Positions 29,028-38,241 of a DNA stretch of 38,319 bases are shown here, in pieces. Origin of the DNA: Rhodanobacter sp. (GTDB lineage Bacteria > Pseudomonadota > Gammaproteobacteria > Xanthomonadales > Rhodanobacteraceae); NCBI GenBank assembly GCA_031274955.1, contig JAISPQ010000062.1, positions 1 to 38,319 of the forward strand, given 5' to 3'. Under the pieces are notes generated by a model. That model did no database searches. It saw only the letters and a program-made list of their open reading frames with translations, and was not told where the DNA came from. A program made the translations under genes and the position numbers. The stretch's first letter is position 1; the number at the start of each line of letters is the position of its first letter.

Positions 29028-30853
29028 AAATCCGGCCCGATCACAATATGCAATTCCACACTATGACTGGCCGTGCTGTCGTTGACCGGAAAACCCAGAT
29101 CCACGCGCACCATGCCGACCGGCGAGCGCCAGCGCAGCCCCAAGCCCGCGCCGATCTTCTCGCTGTAATCGCCGAACGAATCGAACGCATCGCCGGTATC
29201 GACGAAAGTCGCCACGCCCCAGTTCGGTTTGAAGTAGTACTCGTATTCGGCGCTCGCCACGAGCAGATTCCTGCCGCCGACGATCAGCGTCTGGCAAGTG
29301 GACGCTGGGCGCGCGGCGCAGTTCGCCTGGGCTACTGGCACCAGCGTCGCCGATAGCGGTGGCCCGATGGTCTGGAACGCATAGCCGCGAATGGAATGGT
29401 CGCCACCGGCGAAGAAGCGTAATTCCGGGGGCAGCTTGTTGAAATCGCCGACCGCGGTCGCGCCGAACGCGCCGCGTGCGATGAAGCGCGAGTTATCGGT
29501 GATACCGCGAATCCACTTCGCGTCGCCGGAAACCTGCGCGAAGCTGGTGTCGGCTAGCCCGCTGGGACTCGCGCGCGCGGCCACCGTCAGTGCCCAGCCC
29601 TTGCGCACGAAGTTCGGATCGTCCACCTGCTTGCGCGACAGCGAAGCCTCCGGATACAGCATCGTCGTCGAGCCCTTGATATTGGCGACGGTAAAATCGC
29701 CGGTCAGGAATTTGAGGCCGAGCGTGCGCGTCCAGTTGTGCCACAGGCGCGAATCGGTCGCGGCCAGCCCGAACGTGCGCGATAGACTGGTGTTGGTGTT
29801 CTCGTCGCGATAGTTCGCACCGAAAGCGATGTTGTGATTGTCGGGGCCGGACAGCGGAATCTGGTATTGCGTGCTCAGCGTCTTGAGCTGCGTGGCGATG
29901 ATCGCCTCGGCCTTCACCTTGTGGCCGCGCAGGTTGATCCAGCGCCGCTCGACGCCGCCGCGCACACCCGGCCCGGTATCGGTGCCGATGAACACGCCGC
30001 CGGTGTAGATCGTGCGCTTGGCCGGCGCCAGCAGCACCTTGATCGGCACGATGCCATCGTGCGCATGTTCGGTATCCGGATGCACCTGCGCGACGGAAAA
30101 ATAATCGGCGTCGATCAGCCGTTGCTGGAACGTGAGCAATTGCTCCTGTGTGTAGAAATCGCCCTTGTGCCACGGGATGTAGCGTTGCATGCGATCGTCG
30201 GAGAACTGGCCGCCCTCGAACGTCGTCTCGCCGATGCGATAGCGACGACCCGCGGCCCAGGCCAGATGGATATCGGCCGTCTTCGCCGAGCGCGCCACCT
30301 CGATCCGATGCGTGACGAGCTTTGCGTCCAGATAACCGCTGGCGAGGATCGCGGCCTGGAGAGTCGCCTTGCTCTTTTCGTAAGCGGCGTGATCCAGCGC
30401 TTGGCCCTTCGCCGGCACAAACGCGGCCAGTGCCTTCTGCACCGGGCGCTGGCCGTCCACATCGCCGTCGATCGCGATGTCCAGCGCATTCACCTTCACC
30501 GGTTCGCCGGGCGTCACATGCAGGGCGATGAGCCAGTCGCCGTTGGCCTGGCGCAGTTCGCTGTGTGTCTGTACGTCGTAATAGCCGTAAGGCTCCAGCG
30601 CCGCGCGCGCCTGCGCTTGGGTGTTCTCGTACAGGCGCTGCGCTTGCGCCGCGGTCACCTCGCGCTGGCCGTACTGTGCGGCTTCCAGACCGGCGATCAC
30701 CGCAGCCTTCAGCGGATCGTCCACACCATCGACCTGCACGCCGATATGCGCTGCCGAGGCCGCCGTGGCGGCGCAGAGCGAGCATGCCGCGAGCACAGCG
30801 CGTATCCATACGTCGATGCGTTCGCGCGGGGAGGAGTCGGCATCGATCTTCAT
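29024..30853 (-). CDS. tamA: Translocation and assembly module outer-membrane subunit TamA
   Basis: The 609-residue Omp85-family protein starts at ATG 30853 (MKIDADSSPRERIDVW) with AAGG upstream; the ORF track extends 216 nt further without support. A signal peptide (VLAACSLCAATAASA) is followed by three POTRA domains (about 40-280) and a 16-strand beta-barrel. In the barrel, IRGYAFQTIGPP carries the IRGY/VRGF-type lid motif and VGMVRVDLGFPVND lies near the end; the final strand VELHIVIGPDL is a C-terminal beta-signal. It partners with TamB encoded immediately downstream (4-nt overlap). The size is slightly larger than E. coli TamA (577). The 463-aa minus-frame ORF 29493-30884 and the plus ORF 29834-30907 are shadows. 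Confidence 0.94.
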   Translation of the reverse strand: MKIDADSSPRERIDVWIRAVLAACSLCAATAASAAHIGVQVDGVDDPLKAAVIAGLEAAQYGQREVTAAQAQRLYENTQAQARAALEPYGYYDVQTHSELRQANGDWLIALHVTPGEPVKVNALDIAIDGDVDGQRPVQKALAAFVPAKGQALDHAAYEKSKATLQAAILASGYLDAKLVTHRIEVARSAKTADIHLAWAAGRRYRIGETTFEGGQFSDDRMQRYIPWHKGDFYTQEQLLTFQQRLIDADYFSVAQVHPDTEHAHDGIVPIKVLLAPAKRTIYTGGVFIGTDTGPGVRGGVERRWINLRGHKVKAEAIIATQLKTLSTQYQIPLSGPDNHNIAFGANYRDENTNTSLSRTFGLAATDSRLWHNWTRTLGLKFLTGDFTVANIKGSTTMLYPEASLSRKQVDDPNFVRKGWALTVAARASPSGLADTSFAQVSGDAKWIRGITDNSRFIARGAFGATAVGDFNKLPPELRFFAGGDHSIRGYAFQTIGPPLSATLVPVAQANCAARPASTCQTLIVGGRNLLVASAEYEYYFKPNWGVATFVDTGDAFDSFGDYSEKIGAGLGLRWRSPVGMVRVDLGFPVNDSTASHSVELHIVIGPDL

Positions 30854-31065
30854 GGTCGTGCACCTTACCCCAGAATCGGCCCAATATCTCCCGCCAGTTC
30901 GCGCTAAGAGCAAGAGGCAGGGATTGGGGGTTGGTGAAAAGATCACTCCCATGCCAGCATCGGCCGTGGTAGCGCGCTTGCGATCGATCCGGTCGCCAAG
31001 CTTGCCAGCAATGTCATCGGTACCACGTTGTAACCTGCGTGCCGGAGTAAACCGCGACTGGCAAC

Positions 31066-32145
31066 TCACGTGCCGGCCAGCAGTTGCAACTGATCGGCCT
31101 GATCCTCGCGCGTGAGCGTGTCGATGAGTTCATCCAGATCGCCCTGCATGATGTCCGGCAGTCGGTACAGCGTGAGATTGACGCGGTGGTCGGTCACGCG
31201 GCCTTGCGGAAAGTTATAGGTGCGGATGCGCTGACTGCGGTCGCCCGATCCCACCTGCAGGCGGCGCGATTCCGCTTGCGCCGCACTTTGTTTGCCGCGT
31301 TCCTCGTCGAGCAGGCGCGCCTTGAGCAGGGATAACGCGCGCGCGCGATTCTTGTGCTGGCTGCGCTCGTCCTGGCACTCGACGATGATGCCGCTCGGCA
31401 GATGCGTGATGCGAATGGCCGAATCCGTCTTGTTGACGTGCTGGCCGCCCGCGCCCGAGGCGCGGAAGGTATCGATCTTCAGGTCCACGTCCTTGAGTTC
31501 GATGTCATCGACATCCTCCAGCTCGGGCAGAATCGCCACCGTCGCCGCCGAGGTATGGATGCGCCCCTGCGCCTCGGTCTCCGGTACGCGCTGCACGCGA
31601 TGCGTGCCGGATTCGTACTTGAGGCGCGAGAACGCACCGCGCCCTTCGACGCGTGCGATGACCTCTTTATAGCCGCCGTGCTCGCCGCCGCTGGATGAGA
31701 GCAGTTCGACATTCCAGCGCCGCCGTTCCGCATAGCGCAGATACATGCGCAGTAGATCGCCGGCGAAGATCGCCGCTTCGTCGCCGCCGGTGCCGGCGCG
31801 GATTTCCAGAAACAGATTGCCCTCGTCGCGCGGGTCTTGCGGCACCAGCAGGCGGTTGAGATCCTCTTCCAGTTGCGCGCGCCTGGCCTCCAGCGCGGCC
31901 ACTTCTTCGGCCGCGAGGTCTTTCAGCTCCGGATCGCGCAGCATTGCACGCGCCGCCGCCAGCGCGCTGCCGGCCGCGTCGTAGGCACGCAACGAATCGG
32001 CCAGTGGCAGCAGTTGCGCGTGTTCGCGCGAGACGTCGCGCAGGCGCCTGGCATCGGCGAGCACTTCGGCACTGGCGAGCAGGTGTGCGAGTTCTTCGTG
32101 GCGCTCGGAGAGCTGTTCGAGCTTGCGGCGGATGCTGGGCTGCAT
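31066..32145 (-). CDS. prfA: Peptide chain release factor 1
   Basis: The 359-residue protein starts at ATG 32145 ([12 protein letters not shown]), matching the family start; the track start at 32193 falls in a palindromic repeat. It ends translation at UAA and [19 protein letters not shown] holds the catalytic GGQ (233-235), whose Gln is normally methylated by PrmC. The codon-reading tripeptide is PET (188-190) within [15 protein letters not shown], consistent with the PxT class of RF1. [14 protein letters not shown] near the C-terminus is RF1-specific rather than RF2. In many gammaproteobacteria prfA follows hemA directly; here an SH3-domain gene and a palindromic repeat lie between. Confidence 0.96.
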   Translation of the reverse strand: MQPSIRRKLEQLSERHEELAHLLASAEVLADARRLRDVSREHAQLLPLADSLRAYDAAGSALAAARAMLRDPELKDLAAEEVAALEARRAQLEEDLNRLLVPQDPRDEGNLFLEIRAGTGGDEAAIFAGDLLRMYLRYAERRRWNVELLSSSGGEHGGYKEVIARVEGRGAFSRLKYESGTHRVQRVPETEAQGRIHTSAATVAILPELEDVDDIELKDVDLKIDTFRASGAGGQHVNKTDSAIRITHLPSGIIVECQDERSQHKNRARALSLLKARLLDEERGKQSAAQAESRRLQVGSGDRSQRIRTYNFPQGRVTDHRVNLTLYRLPDIMQGDLDELIDTLTREDQADQLQLLAGT

Positions 32146-32158
32146 GCAGGTGTGGGTT

Positions 32159-32231
32159 GGGGTGAGCTTGCGCACCCCAACGTTAGAGACCAAGAAAAAG
32201 AAAGTGGTGTTGGGGTTCGCAAGCTCACCCC
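32159..32231. repeat. BIME/REP-like palindrome upstream of prfA
   Basis: Two 23-nt arms (32159-32181 and 32209-32231) are inverted copies with one mismatch, separated by 27 nt. Each arm is itself a GGGGT...ACCCC hairpin, the layout of paired REP sequences mobilised by RAYT transposases in Xanthomonadales and pseudomonads. It lies between the SH3-domain gene and prfA, starting 14 nt from the prfA start codon. Confidence 0.7.
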
Positions 32232-32263
32232 CGCCGGCTTACTACGACTTTATGCCGCGGTCA

Positions 32264-32872
32264 TCAGTTCCTGCCGTTGTGGTTTGATCGTCGATTGTTG
32301 GACTGTGGTCCTTGCGTGGGCGCGTGGTGTGACGAAGAACGGGTAGCCGGTGACCGCATGGGGTGTTGCTGTCTGAACGATGGCCTGGACGACGGATAAT
32401 TCATCGATGAACGCGGACGCGGCGAGTGCGAGCCCAGCGGAGGACGTGGCCGCGACGAAGGCGGCCGCGCGCCGATCGGCCGATTGATCCATGTATTGCG
32501 TTGCCCGTACCACGGTCGCGAACGGTAGTAATTGTCCCAATACAGGCCCAGCGAGAAGGTGACGATCGGGATACCGATGCGCGTACCGTAGGCGGGTACA
32601 TAGACGCGTTGACCTTGATAGACGTATTGCAGGTATTGGCCGGCGACCCAGCCGCGGTTCGGACCGACGATCACATCGCACCAGGACCACTGGTCCAGGC
32701 AGCCTTGGATCGACACCAGTGTTCCGACCGGAACCACCGTGACAGCCGGATATTGCAGATCGGGCCCGGCACGCAGATTCAGATTGACGGTGGTGTAACC
32801 GTCGGCTGCCGTCGCAGCCAGCGGAACGAGGAAGAACAGCCAAGTCAGCATGGCCGATAGTACGCGTTTCAT
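32264..32872 (-). CDS. Exported SH3-domain protein with basic low-complexity tail
   Basis: The product has 202 residues from ATG 32872 ([22 protein letters not shown]), a clear signal peptide, with GGAGAG upstream; the track start at 32914 has none. Residues about 25-80 form a bacterial SH3 domain ([57 protein letters not shown]), of the type that binds peptidoglycan or other envelope partners. A short conserved segment [22 protein letters not shown] follows. The last 80 residues are rich in Arg, Pro and Ser and probably disordered. It stands between hemA and prfA on the same strand; the function is unknown. Confidence 0.85.
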   Translation of the reverse strand: MKRVLSAMLTWLFFLVPLAATAADGYTTVNLNLRAGPDLQYPAVTVVPVGTLVSIQGCLDQWSWCDVIVGPNRGWVAGQYLQYVYQGQRVYVPAYGTRIGIPIVTFSLGLYWDNYYRSRPWYGQRNTWINRPIGARPPSSRPRPPLGSHSPRPRSSMNYPSSRPSFRQQHPMRSPATRSSSHHAPTQGPQSNNRRSNHNGRN

Positions 32873-33082
32873 AATATTCGCTCTCCGTGGTTCGTCGTGC
32901 CTGCCCACACTCAAACGCAGCGATTTCCAAGCTTCTCGATGCGGCGTTGTAGGCTAGGCGGATGATGGCCTGTCATTTGCCGGGCTTATCAGCTTACTAC
33001 GCCCAGCTTACAAGAACTGAACAACGGTGTGGGCTTGGCGGGGCAATGCGGGATGGTGTTAAAGGAAAGCCGTTCTTTCACG

Positions 33083-34354
33083 CTACCGCTCACGCTCGGC
33101 GCCGGGCGTGCTGTCGTACAGACGCCGCGCCGCGCGCAGCAGGTCGTCGTCGCCGCGCTGTGCGGCTGCGCGCAGGTTGGCGCTGGGCGCATGCAGCAGC
33201 TTGTTGGTCAGTGTGTTCGCGAGAAATGCGAGGGCTTCTTCGGGCGATTTGCCGCGCGCCAGCATCGAGCGCGCCTTGGCCAGGGCCTCGTCGCGGCTCG
33301 CCTCGGCACCGCGGCGCAGTTCGACTACCGGATTGTGCGCATCCAGCGCGCGCCACCAGCCCATGAAGTGATCGACCGACAGTTCGATCATCGCCTCGGC
33401 TTCGAGCGCGGCTTCACGACGCGAGCGCAGGTTTTCGTCGATCACCTGACGCAGATCGTCGATGGTGTAGAGGTAAACGTCTTCGAGTTCCGCGACGGCC
33501 GGATCGATGTCGCGTGGCACCGCGATATCGACCAGAAACATCGGTTTGCGCCGGCGTGCCGCGATCGCCGCAGCGACCTGTTCGCGCCGCAGCACCGGCT
33601 CGCGGCTGGCGGTGGAGGCGATCACGATATCCGCTTCGGCCAGATGCTTGTCCAGATCCGCCAGTGCGATCGCATAACCGCCGAAGCGGGTGGCGAGCGT
33701 TTGCGCATTGTTGAGCGTGCGGTTGGCGACGATCAGGCGGCGTACTTTGGCTTCGGCCAGATGGCGCGCGGCAAGCTCGATGGTTTCGCCGGCGCCGATC
33801 AAGAGCACGCAGGCTTTGCGCAGGTCGGTGAAGGTGCGTTCGGCCAGCCGCACGGCGGTGAATGCGACCGAGACCGTGCTGGCGCCGATGCGCGTTTCCG
33901 AGCGCACGCGCTTGGCCACGGCGAAGGTGTTCTGGAACAGCCGGTCCAGCGGCGCTTTCAGGGTCTGCGCATCACGCGCGAGCGCATAGGCATCTTTCAC
34001 CTGACCGAGGATTTGCGGCTCGCCCAGCACCATCGATTCCAGCCCGGTCGCTACGCGGAACAGATGGCGCACGGCGTCGGCATCGTGGTGGCGGTACAGG
34101 AATTCGTCGGTGCCACGGTTGACCAGATCATGATGCCGGTGCAGCCAGTCTGCCGGCACACGCTCGGCGCCGGTCTCGACCATGCAGTACAGTTCGGTAC
34201 GATTGCAGGTGGACAGGATCGCCGCTTCGCGGATCCCGGGTTCGGTCAGCAGCTTGGTCAGCGCCGGCGCCGTTGTTTCGCGCGGGAACGCCACGCGTTC
34301 GCGCAGGGAGACCGGGGCCGTAAGATGGTTGAGTCCGAGGGCTATCAGCGCCAT
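33083..34354 (-). CDS. hemA: Glutamyl-tRNA reductase
   Basis: The 423-residue enzyme reduces Glu-tRNA(Glu) to glutamate-1-semialdehyde with NADPH, the first committed step of the C5 tetrapyrrole pathway. The N-terminal catalytic domain contains GLNHLTAPVSLRERVAF and ILSTCNRTELY with the nucleophile Cys50. GLESMVLGEPQILGQVKDAY is a signature. The NADPH Rossmann domain has VLLIGAGETIELAARHL, and the C-terminal dimerisation helix ends the protein. It is divergent from the TPR-lolB-ispE operon, with about 450 bp of repeat-containing DNA between them. This is a common arrangement in Lysobacterales. The 455-aa ORF on the other strand is a shadow. Confidence 0.96.
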   Translation of the reverse strand: MALIALGLNHLTAPVSLRERVAFPRETTAPALTKLLTEPGIREAAILSTCNRTELYCMVETGAERVPADWLHRHHDLVNRGTDEFLYRHHDADAVRHLFRVATGLESMVLGEPQILGQVKDAYALARDAQTLKAPLDRLFQNTFAVAKRVRSETRIGASTVSVAFTAVRLAERTFTDLRKACVLLIGAGETIELAARHLAEAKVRRLIVANRTLNNAQTLATRFGGYAIALADLDKHLAEADIVIASTASREPVLRREQVAAAIAARRRKPMFLVDIAVPRDIDPAVAELEDVYLYTIDDLRQVIDENLRSRREAALEAEAMIELSVDHFMGWWRALDAHNPVVELRRGAEASRDEALAKARSMLARGKSPEEALAFLANTLTNKLLHAPSANLRAAAQRGDDDLLRAARRLYDSTPGAERER

Positions 34355-34496
34355 TGTGAGATGATGGAAGGCTACGGCGGGCGGTGGCTAGTGTGAAAGT
34401 AAGTTAAGGAGTAAGGGGAGGACGGCAGGAATGCCACAAATTGTGCGGGTCGCAATCCGCGATATCAAGCAGGGCAAGGTTTTTGCATGTACTTCC

Positions 34497-34868
34497 AGCA
34501 TAGAATTTATCCTTATATTCCCACCGGCCTGCGCCGGAGACGGCGCGTGCGGGCCGCGAAAGAGCGAGGGAGTGTATGTCGATACATGACTTGAGTGTGG
34601 CAAAGGCCCGCGTGCACACCGATCCAGCCCCCCGATCGAGTCGGGGACAGGCTCTACGGGTTGTTCCGTCGAAGCCGCCATGCGACAAGGATCCTTCCCT
34701 GGAGCACCGCCGTTCGGTCTTCCCCGATCGAGTCGGGGACAGGCGCTGCCTCACCCGCCTGTCACATGCGGCGCTCACGCCGCGTGTGGGTGAGCGCCAC
34801 ATGCGATCACCTGACAACTTTGACGGGATAACGCAGGTTGGTGGGAATATAAGAACAAGTTCTATTCT
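34497..34868. repeat. Inverted-repeat element between hemA and the TPR gene
   Basis: A 37-nt sequence at 34497-34533 recurs inverted at 34832-34868 with roughly 80% identity, including an exact core GGTGGGAATATAA (and complement). Between them lie two identical hairpins CCCCGATCGAGTCGGGG (34630-34646 and 34722-34738), each followed by ACAGGC. The unit of about 370 bp has no gene of its own, and its right arm lies inside the first codons of the TPR gene as called here. Confidence 0.6.
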
Positions 34869-36585
34869 TCGCCATCCGAGCGTCGGCAGAGTTTGGGTGG
34901 CTTTCGTGTTCTGCGCTTTGCTTGGCGCATGTGCAGGCGTGACCACGCCGCACGCGCAGCGTGGCGCTACGCAGCCAGCTATCGCGCCGGTCGCAGCCGA
35001 TCGCGATCTGTTGTTCATGCTGATGACGGCGCAGTTCGCCTTGCAGAACAATGATCTGGCCGGCGCCGCGAAGGGCTTCACCGAAGCGTCCGTACTTTGC
35101 GAGGATCCCAAAATCAGCGAGGAAGCCACGCACCTCGCGCTCGCAGTCAAGGATTGGCCGTTGGCTGAGCATGCGTTGATGCGCTGGCAACAGCTGGCGC
35201 CGCGGGATACCGGCGTGCCGCAGGCGCGCGCCTGGATCGCCCTTGGACAACAGCGCAGCGACGCGGCGTATACCGATCTGAAATCGCTCGCTGCACAGGG
35301 GAATGCCGATGCGTGGCGCTTGATCGCGCAGGTGTTGCTTAATGCGCCGGACAAGACCATGGCCGCGCATCTGCTGGAGCGTCTGGCTACACCGCCGCAG
35401 TTGGGCAAACAACAGAACGATTGGATCGCGGCCAGTCAGCTCGCTTTCGCGCTTGGTGACAAGGCGCAGGCGCAGCATTTGGCCGATACGACGGTGACAC
35501 GTTTCCACGGCGACGAGGCGTATATGTGGAGCGCGCGGCTGGCGATCGATCGCGGCGACAAGTCTGCGGCACGCGCGGCGTATGCCGAGGCGCTGCGGCA
35601 CGTTCCCGGAAACCCGCGTCTGCGCAGCGGTTACGCGGTGTTGCTGGCCGATGGTGGCGACAATGCCGGCGCTGCACGCGTGCTTGCCGGCGGGGCACAG
35701 GACGACACCACGTATGGCGCGCGGGCGGCGTATATGGTGCGCGCCAACAACAAGGCTGCTTTGAATGCGCTGTATCACGAAGTGTTGGCGGACAAGAGCC
35801 CGCGCGACGGGCGGCGCCTGTATCTGTTGGGCCAGATCGCCGAGATGATCGGCCGGCGCGAGGAGGCGCTGTCGTGGTATCGCGCGGTCGGCGACGACGA
35901 CGAACACGGGTTCGATGCGCGGATGCGCGAGGCGACCGTGCTGAACGAACTGGGCCGTACGGAGCAGGCCATGGGTTTCCTGCAGCGGCTCGAAAATCAG
36001 GCCGGCGTGGAGGACGACGCGCGCAACAAGATCTGGTTGCTGGAAGCGGACATTCTCATGCGCAAGGATCGTTCGCGCGAAGCGCTCGCGATCTACACGC
36101 GCGCGCTGGAAGGGCGACCGGACGAGCCGCGTTTTCTGTATATGCGCGGTCTGCTGCTGGTCGAAAGTGGCGATATGGCCGCCGGCGAGCGCGATCTGCG
36201 CCGCGTCATCGAGATCGAACCGAACGATGCCGGGGCACTGAATGCGCTGGGTTACACGCTGGCCGACGGCTCGCACAAAGGCGACCCGCAACAGCGCGAG
36301 GCGCTGGATCTGATTCAGCGCGCGCTCAAACTGAAGCCGGAAGAGCCTGCGATCATTGATAGCATGGGTTGGGTACATTACCGCATGGGTGATCTGGATG
36401 CCGCGCTGCAAGATTTGCGTCGCGCCTACGCCAAGCAGCCGGACGCGGACATCGCCGCGCATCTGGGCGAAGTGCTGTGGATGAAAGGCAAACATGAGGA
36501 AGCGCGCAAGGTCTGGGACGAAGGCCGCAAGAAAGACGCCAAGAACAAGACGCTGCTTGAGGCGATCCGGAGACTGACGACATGA
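34801..36585 (+). CDS. Tetratricopeptide-repeat lipoprotein
   Basis: The product has 594 residues from ATG 34801, preceded by GGTGAG; the track start at 34576 runs through repeats. A lipoprotein signal VWVAFVFCALLGAC places the lipidated Cys at about 44, so it is probably anchored in the outer membrane. The N-terminal extension before it is encoded by the right arm of the inverted-repeat element and is probably not ancestral. The rest is a series of TPR helices, for example EPRFLYMRGLLLVESGDMAA, GALNALGYTLADGSHKGD and AIIDSMGWVHYRMGDLDAAL. This family usually precedes lolB in Lysobacterales and related groups; its molecular role is undefined, probably as a scaffold. It overlaps lolB by 4 nt. 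Confidence 0.88.
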   Translation: MRSPDNFDGITQVGGNIRTSSILRHPSVGRVWVAFVFCALLGACAGVTTPHAQRGATQPAIAPVAADRDLLFMLMTAQFALQNNDLAGAAKGFTEASVLCEDPKISEEATHLALAVKDWPLAEHALMRWQQLAPRDTGVPQARAWIALGQQRSDAAYTDLKSLAAQGNADAWRLIAQVLLNAPDKTMAAHLLERLATPPQLGKQQNDWIAASQLAFALGDKAQAQHLADTTVTRFHGDEAYMWSARLAIDRGDKSAARAAYAEALRHVPGNPRLRSGYAVLLADGGDNAGAARVLAGGAQDDTTYGARAAYMVRANNKAALNALYHEVLADKSPRDGRRLYLLGQIAEMIGRREEALSWYRAVGDDDEHGFDARMREATVLNELGRTEQAMGFLQRLENQAGVEDDARNKIWLLEADILMRKDRSREALAIYTRALEGRPDEPRFLYMRGLLLVESGDMAAGERDLRRVIEIEPNDAGALNALGYTLADGSHKGDPQQREALDLIQRALKLKPEEPAIIDSMGWVHYRMGDLDAALQDLRRAYAKQPDADIAAHLGEVLWMKGKHEEARKVWDEGRKKDAKNKTLLEAIRRLTT

Positions 36586-37205
36586 TGATGATCCGCGCCG
36601 CGCGCTTCGCGCCTTTGCTGGCCGCGCTGCTGCTCAGTGCCTGCGTCGTCACCACGCCAACGAAGAAGCCATCCCCCGAGCCGGTTGCCGACGACACGCT
36701 GGAGCGCCAGTCCGCGCGCGAGGCGCAACTCGCCATGCACGCAGCATGGGGCCTGCAAGGCCGTCTTGCGGTATCCGATGCGCACGACAGCGGCAGCGGA
36801 TCACTGGAATGGTTGCAGGAGGGCAGCGCATTCCGTTTCAGTGTGCATGCGCCGGTGACCGGCAAGACCTGGGTGCTCACCGGCGACGCCGAGCGGGTGC
36901 GGCTTGAAGGTCTGCGCAAGCGACCGATCAACGGCAACGACGCCGCGCAGCTTCTGGAGCGTGAATTGGGCTGGCATGTGCCGGTTGTACAACTCGCCTC
37001 GTGGGTGCGTGGCGCGCGCGCGCCGGGCGATGCGCGCGTGAGCTTCCGCGACGACGGTCTGCCGGCACAGATCGATCAGGACGGCTGGAGCGTGCAGTAT
37101 CTGGACTACGATACGAGCACCGATCCCGCGTTGCCGAACAAGGTGTTCGCAAGCAAGGGCGATACCAAGGTGCGCCTCACGATCCGTGAGTGGGCGTTGC
37201 AGTGA
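36582..37205 (+). CDS. lolB: Outer-membrane lipoprotein receptor LolB
   Basis: The 207-residue lipoprotein has lipobox LLSAC (Cys21) after RAARFAPLLAAL. LolB accepts lipoproteins from LolA and inserts them in the outer membrane. Matching features are WGLQGRLAVSDAHDSGSGSLEW (the LolB strand block), FRFSVHAPVTGKTWVLTG, and the C-terminal DGWSVQYLDYDTS ... LPNKVFASKGDTKVRLTIREW, in which the family reads W-V-Y ... LP-R. The length fits E. coli LolB (207). It is co-transcribed between the TPR lipoprotein and ispE (4-nt overlaps), the standard lolB-ispE pairing. Confidence 0.93.
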   Translation: MMMIRAARFAPLLAALLLSACVVTTPTKKPSPEPVADDTLERQSAREAQLAMHAAWGLQGRLAVSDAHDSGSGSLEWLQEGSAFRFSVHAPVTGKTWVLTGDAERVRLEGLRKRPINGNDAAQLLERELGWHVPVVQLASWVRGARAPGDARVSFRDDGLPAQIDQDGWSVQYLDYDTSTDPALPNKVFASKGDTKVRLTIREWALQ

Positions 37206-38089
37206 ATGCGGCCACGGCCGCTGCGCCGCGATCGGCGCACGGCTGGAGCGAATGGCCGGCACCGGCCAAGCTGAATCTGTTCTTGCATATCGTCGGCCGC
37301 CGTGCCGATGGCTATCACCTGCTGCAGAGCGTGTTCCAGTTGCTCGACTGGGGTGATACGGTACGCCTGCGTCCGCGTGCCGACGGCGTGATTCATCGCC
37401 TGGACCCGTTGCCGGGCATTGCCGTGGCGGACGATCTGGCCGTGCGCGCCGCGCACGCCTTGCAGGCGGAGACCGGCTCGCACTGGGGTGCGGATATCGC
37501 GATCGACAAGTGCATTCCGCTGGGCGGCGGCCTCGGCGGCGGCAGTTCCGATGCGGCCACCGTGCTCGTCGCCCTGAACCGGCTCTGGGATACGCATCTG
37601 GACGAGGATCGCCTGGCCGGGATCGGCGTCCGGCTCGGCGCCGATGTGCCGGTGTTCGTGCGCGGCCGCAGCGCCTGGGCGGAAGGTATCGGCGAATGTT
37701 TGACGCCGCTGGACCTTCCGCAGCGCTGGTATGTGCTCATCGATCCCGGCGTCAGGGTGCCGACCGCCGATCTTTTCCGCGCCGCCGATTTGACACGTGA
37801 CGCGCCACATCTGACAATTCCGTGCTTTTTTTCGGGCGCCCCCACGACCAACGTGTTCGAGCCGGTCGTGCGTGGACGCTTCCCGGAGGTGGCGCGTGCC
37901 CTGGATTGGCTCGGCGAGCGCGCTGCGGCGCGGATGAGCGGCTCGGGCGGATGCGTATTCGCCGAGGTCGCCGGCGCCGGGGCAGGGCATGCCATCCTCG
38001 CGGATTGTCCGCGGGAATGGTGCGGATTCGTCGCCCGGGGTGTGGCGCGGTCTGCGCTGCTGAGGCGTTTATGCGACGGTAGCGAGTGA
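37202..38089 (+). CDS. ispE: 4-diphosphocytidyl-2-C-methyl-D-erythritol kinase
   Basis: The product is a 295-residue GHMP kinase. The start GTG 37202 overlaps the lolB stop (GTGA) and gives MNAATAAAPRSAHGW; the track start 37190 is a GTG farther inside lolB. IspE phosphorylates CDP-methylerythritol in the MEP isoprenoid pathway. PAPAKLNLFLHIVGRRADGYHLL holds the active-site Lys and substrate loop; PLGGGLGGGSSDAATVLVALN is the ATP-binding GHMP motif. LGADVPVFVRGRSAWAEGIG and the C-terminal MSGSGGCVFAEV complete the signature. The tRNA-Gln gene follows six nt later, as in related genomes where prs comes next. Confidence 0.96.
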   Translation: MNAATAAAPRSAHGWSEWPAPAKLNLFLHIVGRRADGYHLLQSVFQLLDWGDTVRLRPRADGVIHRLDPLPGIAVADDLAVRAAHALQAETGSHWGADIAIDKCIPLGGGLGGGSSDAATVLVALNRLWDTHLDEDRLAGIGVRLGADVPVFVRGRSAWAEGIGECLTPLDLPQRWYVLIDPGVRVPTADLFRAADLTRDAPHLTIPCFFSGAPTTNVFEPVVRGRFPEVARALDWLGERAAARMSGSGGCVFAEVAGAGAGHAILADCPREWCGFVARGVARSALLRRLCDGSE

Positions 38090-38095
38090 TTTGTT

Positions 38096-38167
38096 TGGGG
38101 CGTCGCCAAGCGGTAAGGCACCGGGTTTTGATCCCGGCATTCGTAGGTTCGAATCCTGCCGCCCCAG
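38096..38167 (+). tRNA. tRNA-Gln (UUG)
   Basis: The 72-nt gene folds into a full cloverleaf: acceptor TGGGGCG/CGCCCCA, D arm with GCCAAGCGGTAAGGC, anticodon stem CCGGG/CCCGG with loop TTTTGAT (anticodon TTG), and T arm GTAGGTTCGAATCCTGC. The discriminator is G, as in glutamine tRNAs. No CCA is encoded. It is very close to E. coli tRNA-Gln. It follows ispE by six nt. Confidence 0.97.
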
Positions 38168-38173
38168 TTATTA

Positions 38174-38202
38174 TTGAGAAAGGGCATCCTGCCCTTTCTC
38201 AA
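38174..38202 (+). terminator. Perfect 13-bp hairpin after tRNA-Gln
   Basis: TTGAGAAAGGGCA and its complement enclose loop TCC. The T-rich part is in the stem and no run of T follows, so it may be a processing or partly Rho-independent signal ending the ispE-tRNA transcript. Confidence 0.65.
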
Positions 38203-38241
38203 AACGCACGGGCGGCGGCGGAGCCGCGCCACGTGCTGCGC

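Noticed and set aside
29493-30884. 463-aa minus-frame ORF and 357-aa plus ORF over tamA
   Set aside because: Alternative frames of tamA; the TamA frame has signal peptide, POTRA and barrel motifs.
3302-34354. Functional link between hemA (glutamyl-tRNA) and the LanB-like protein
   Set aside because: hemA is in its conserved chromosomal context 28 kb away; shared use of aminoacyl-tRNA is coincidental.
33029-34396. 455-aa plus-strand ORF
   Set aside because: Antisense to hemA, which carries STCNRTE and all family signatures.
34807-36495. 562-aa minus-strand ORF
   Set aside because: Antisense to the TPR lipoprotein gene.
11328-37205. LolD/LolA-like genes as the housekeeping Lol system together with lolB
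   Set aside because: There is a single permease gene, and the operon is shared with ketosynthase and hotdog genes far from lolB; this is a dedicated exporter.
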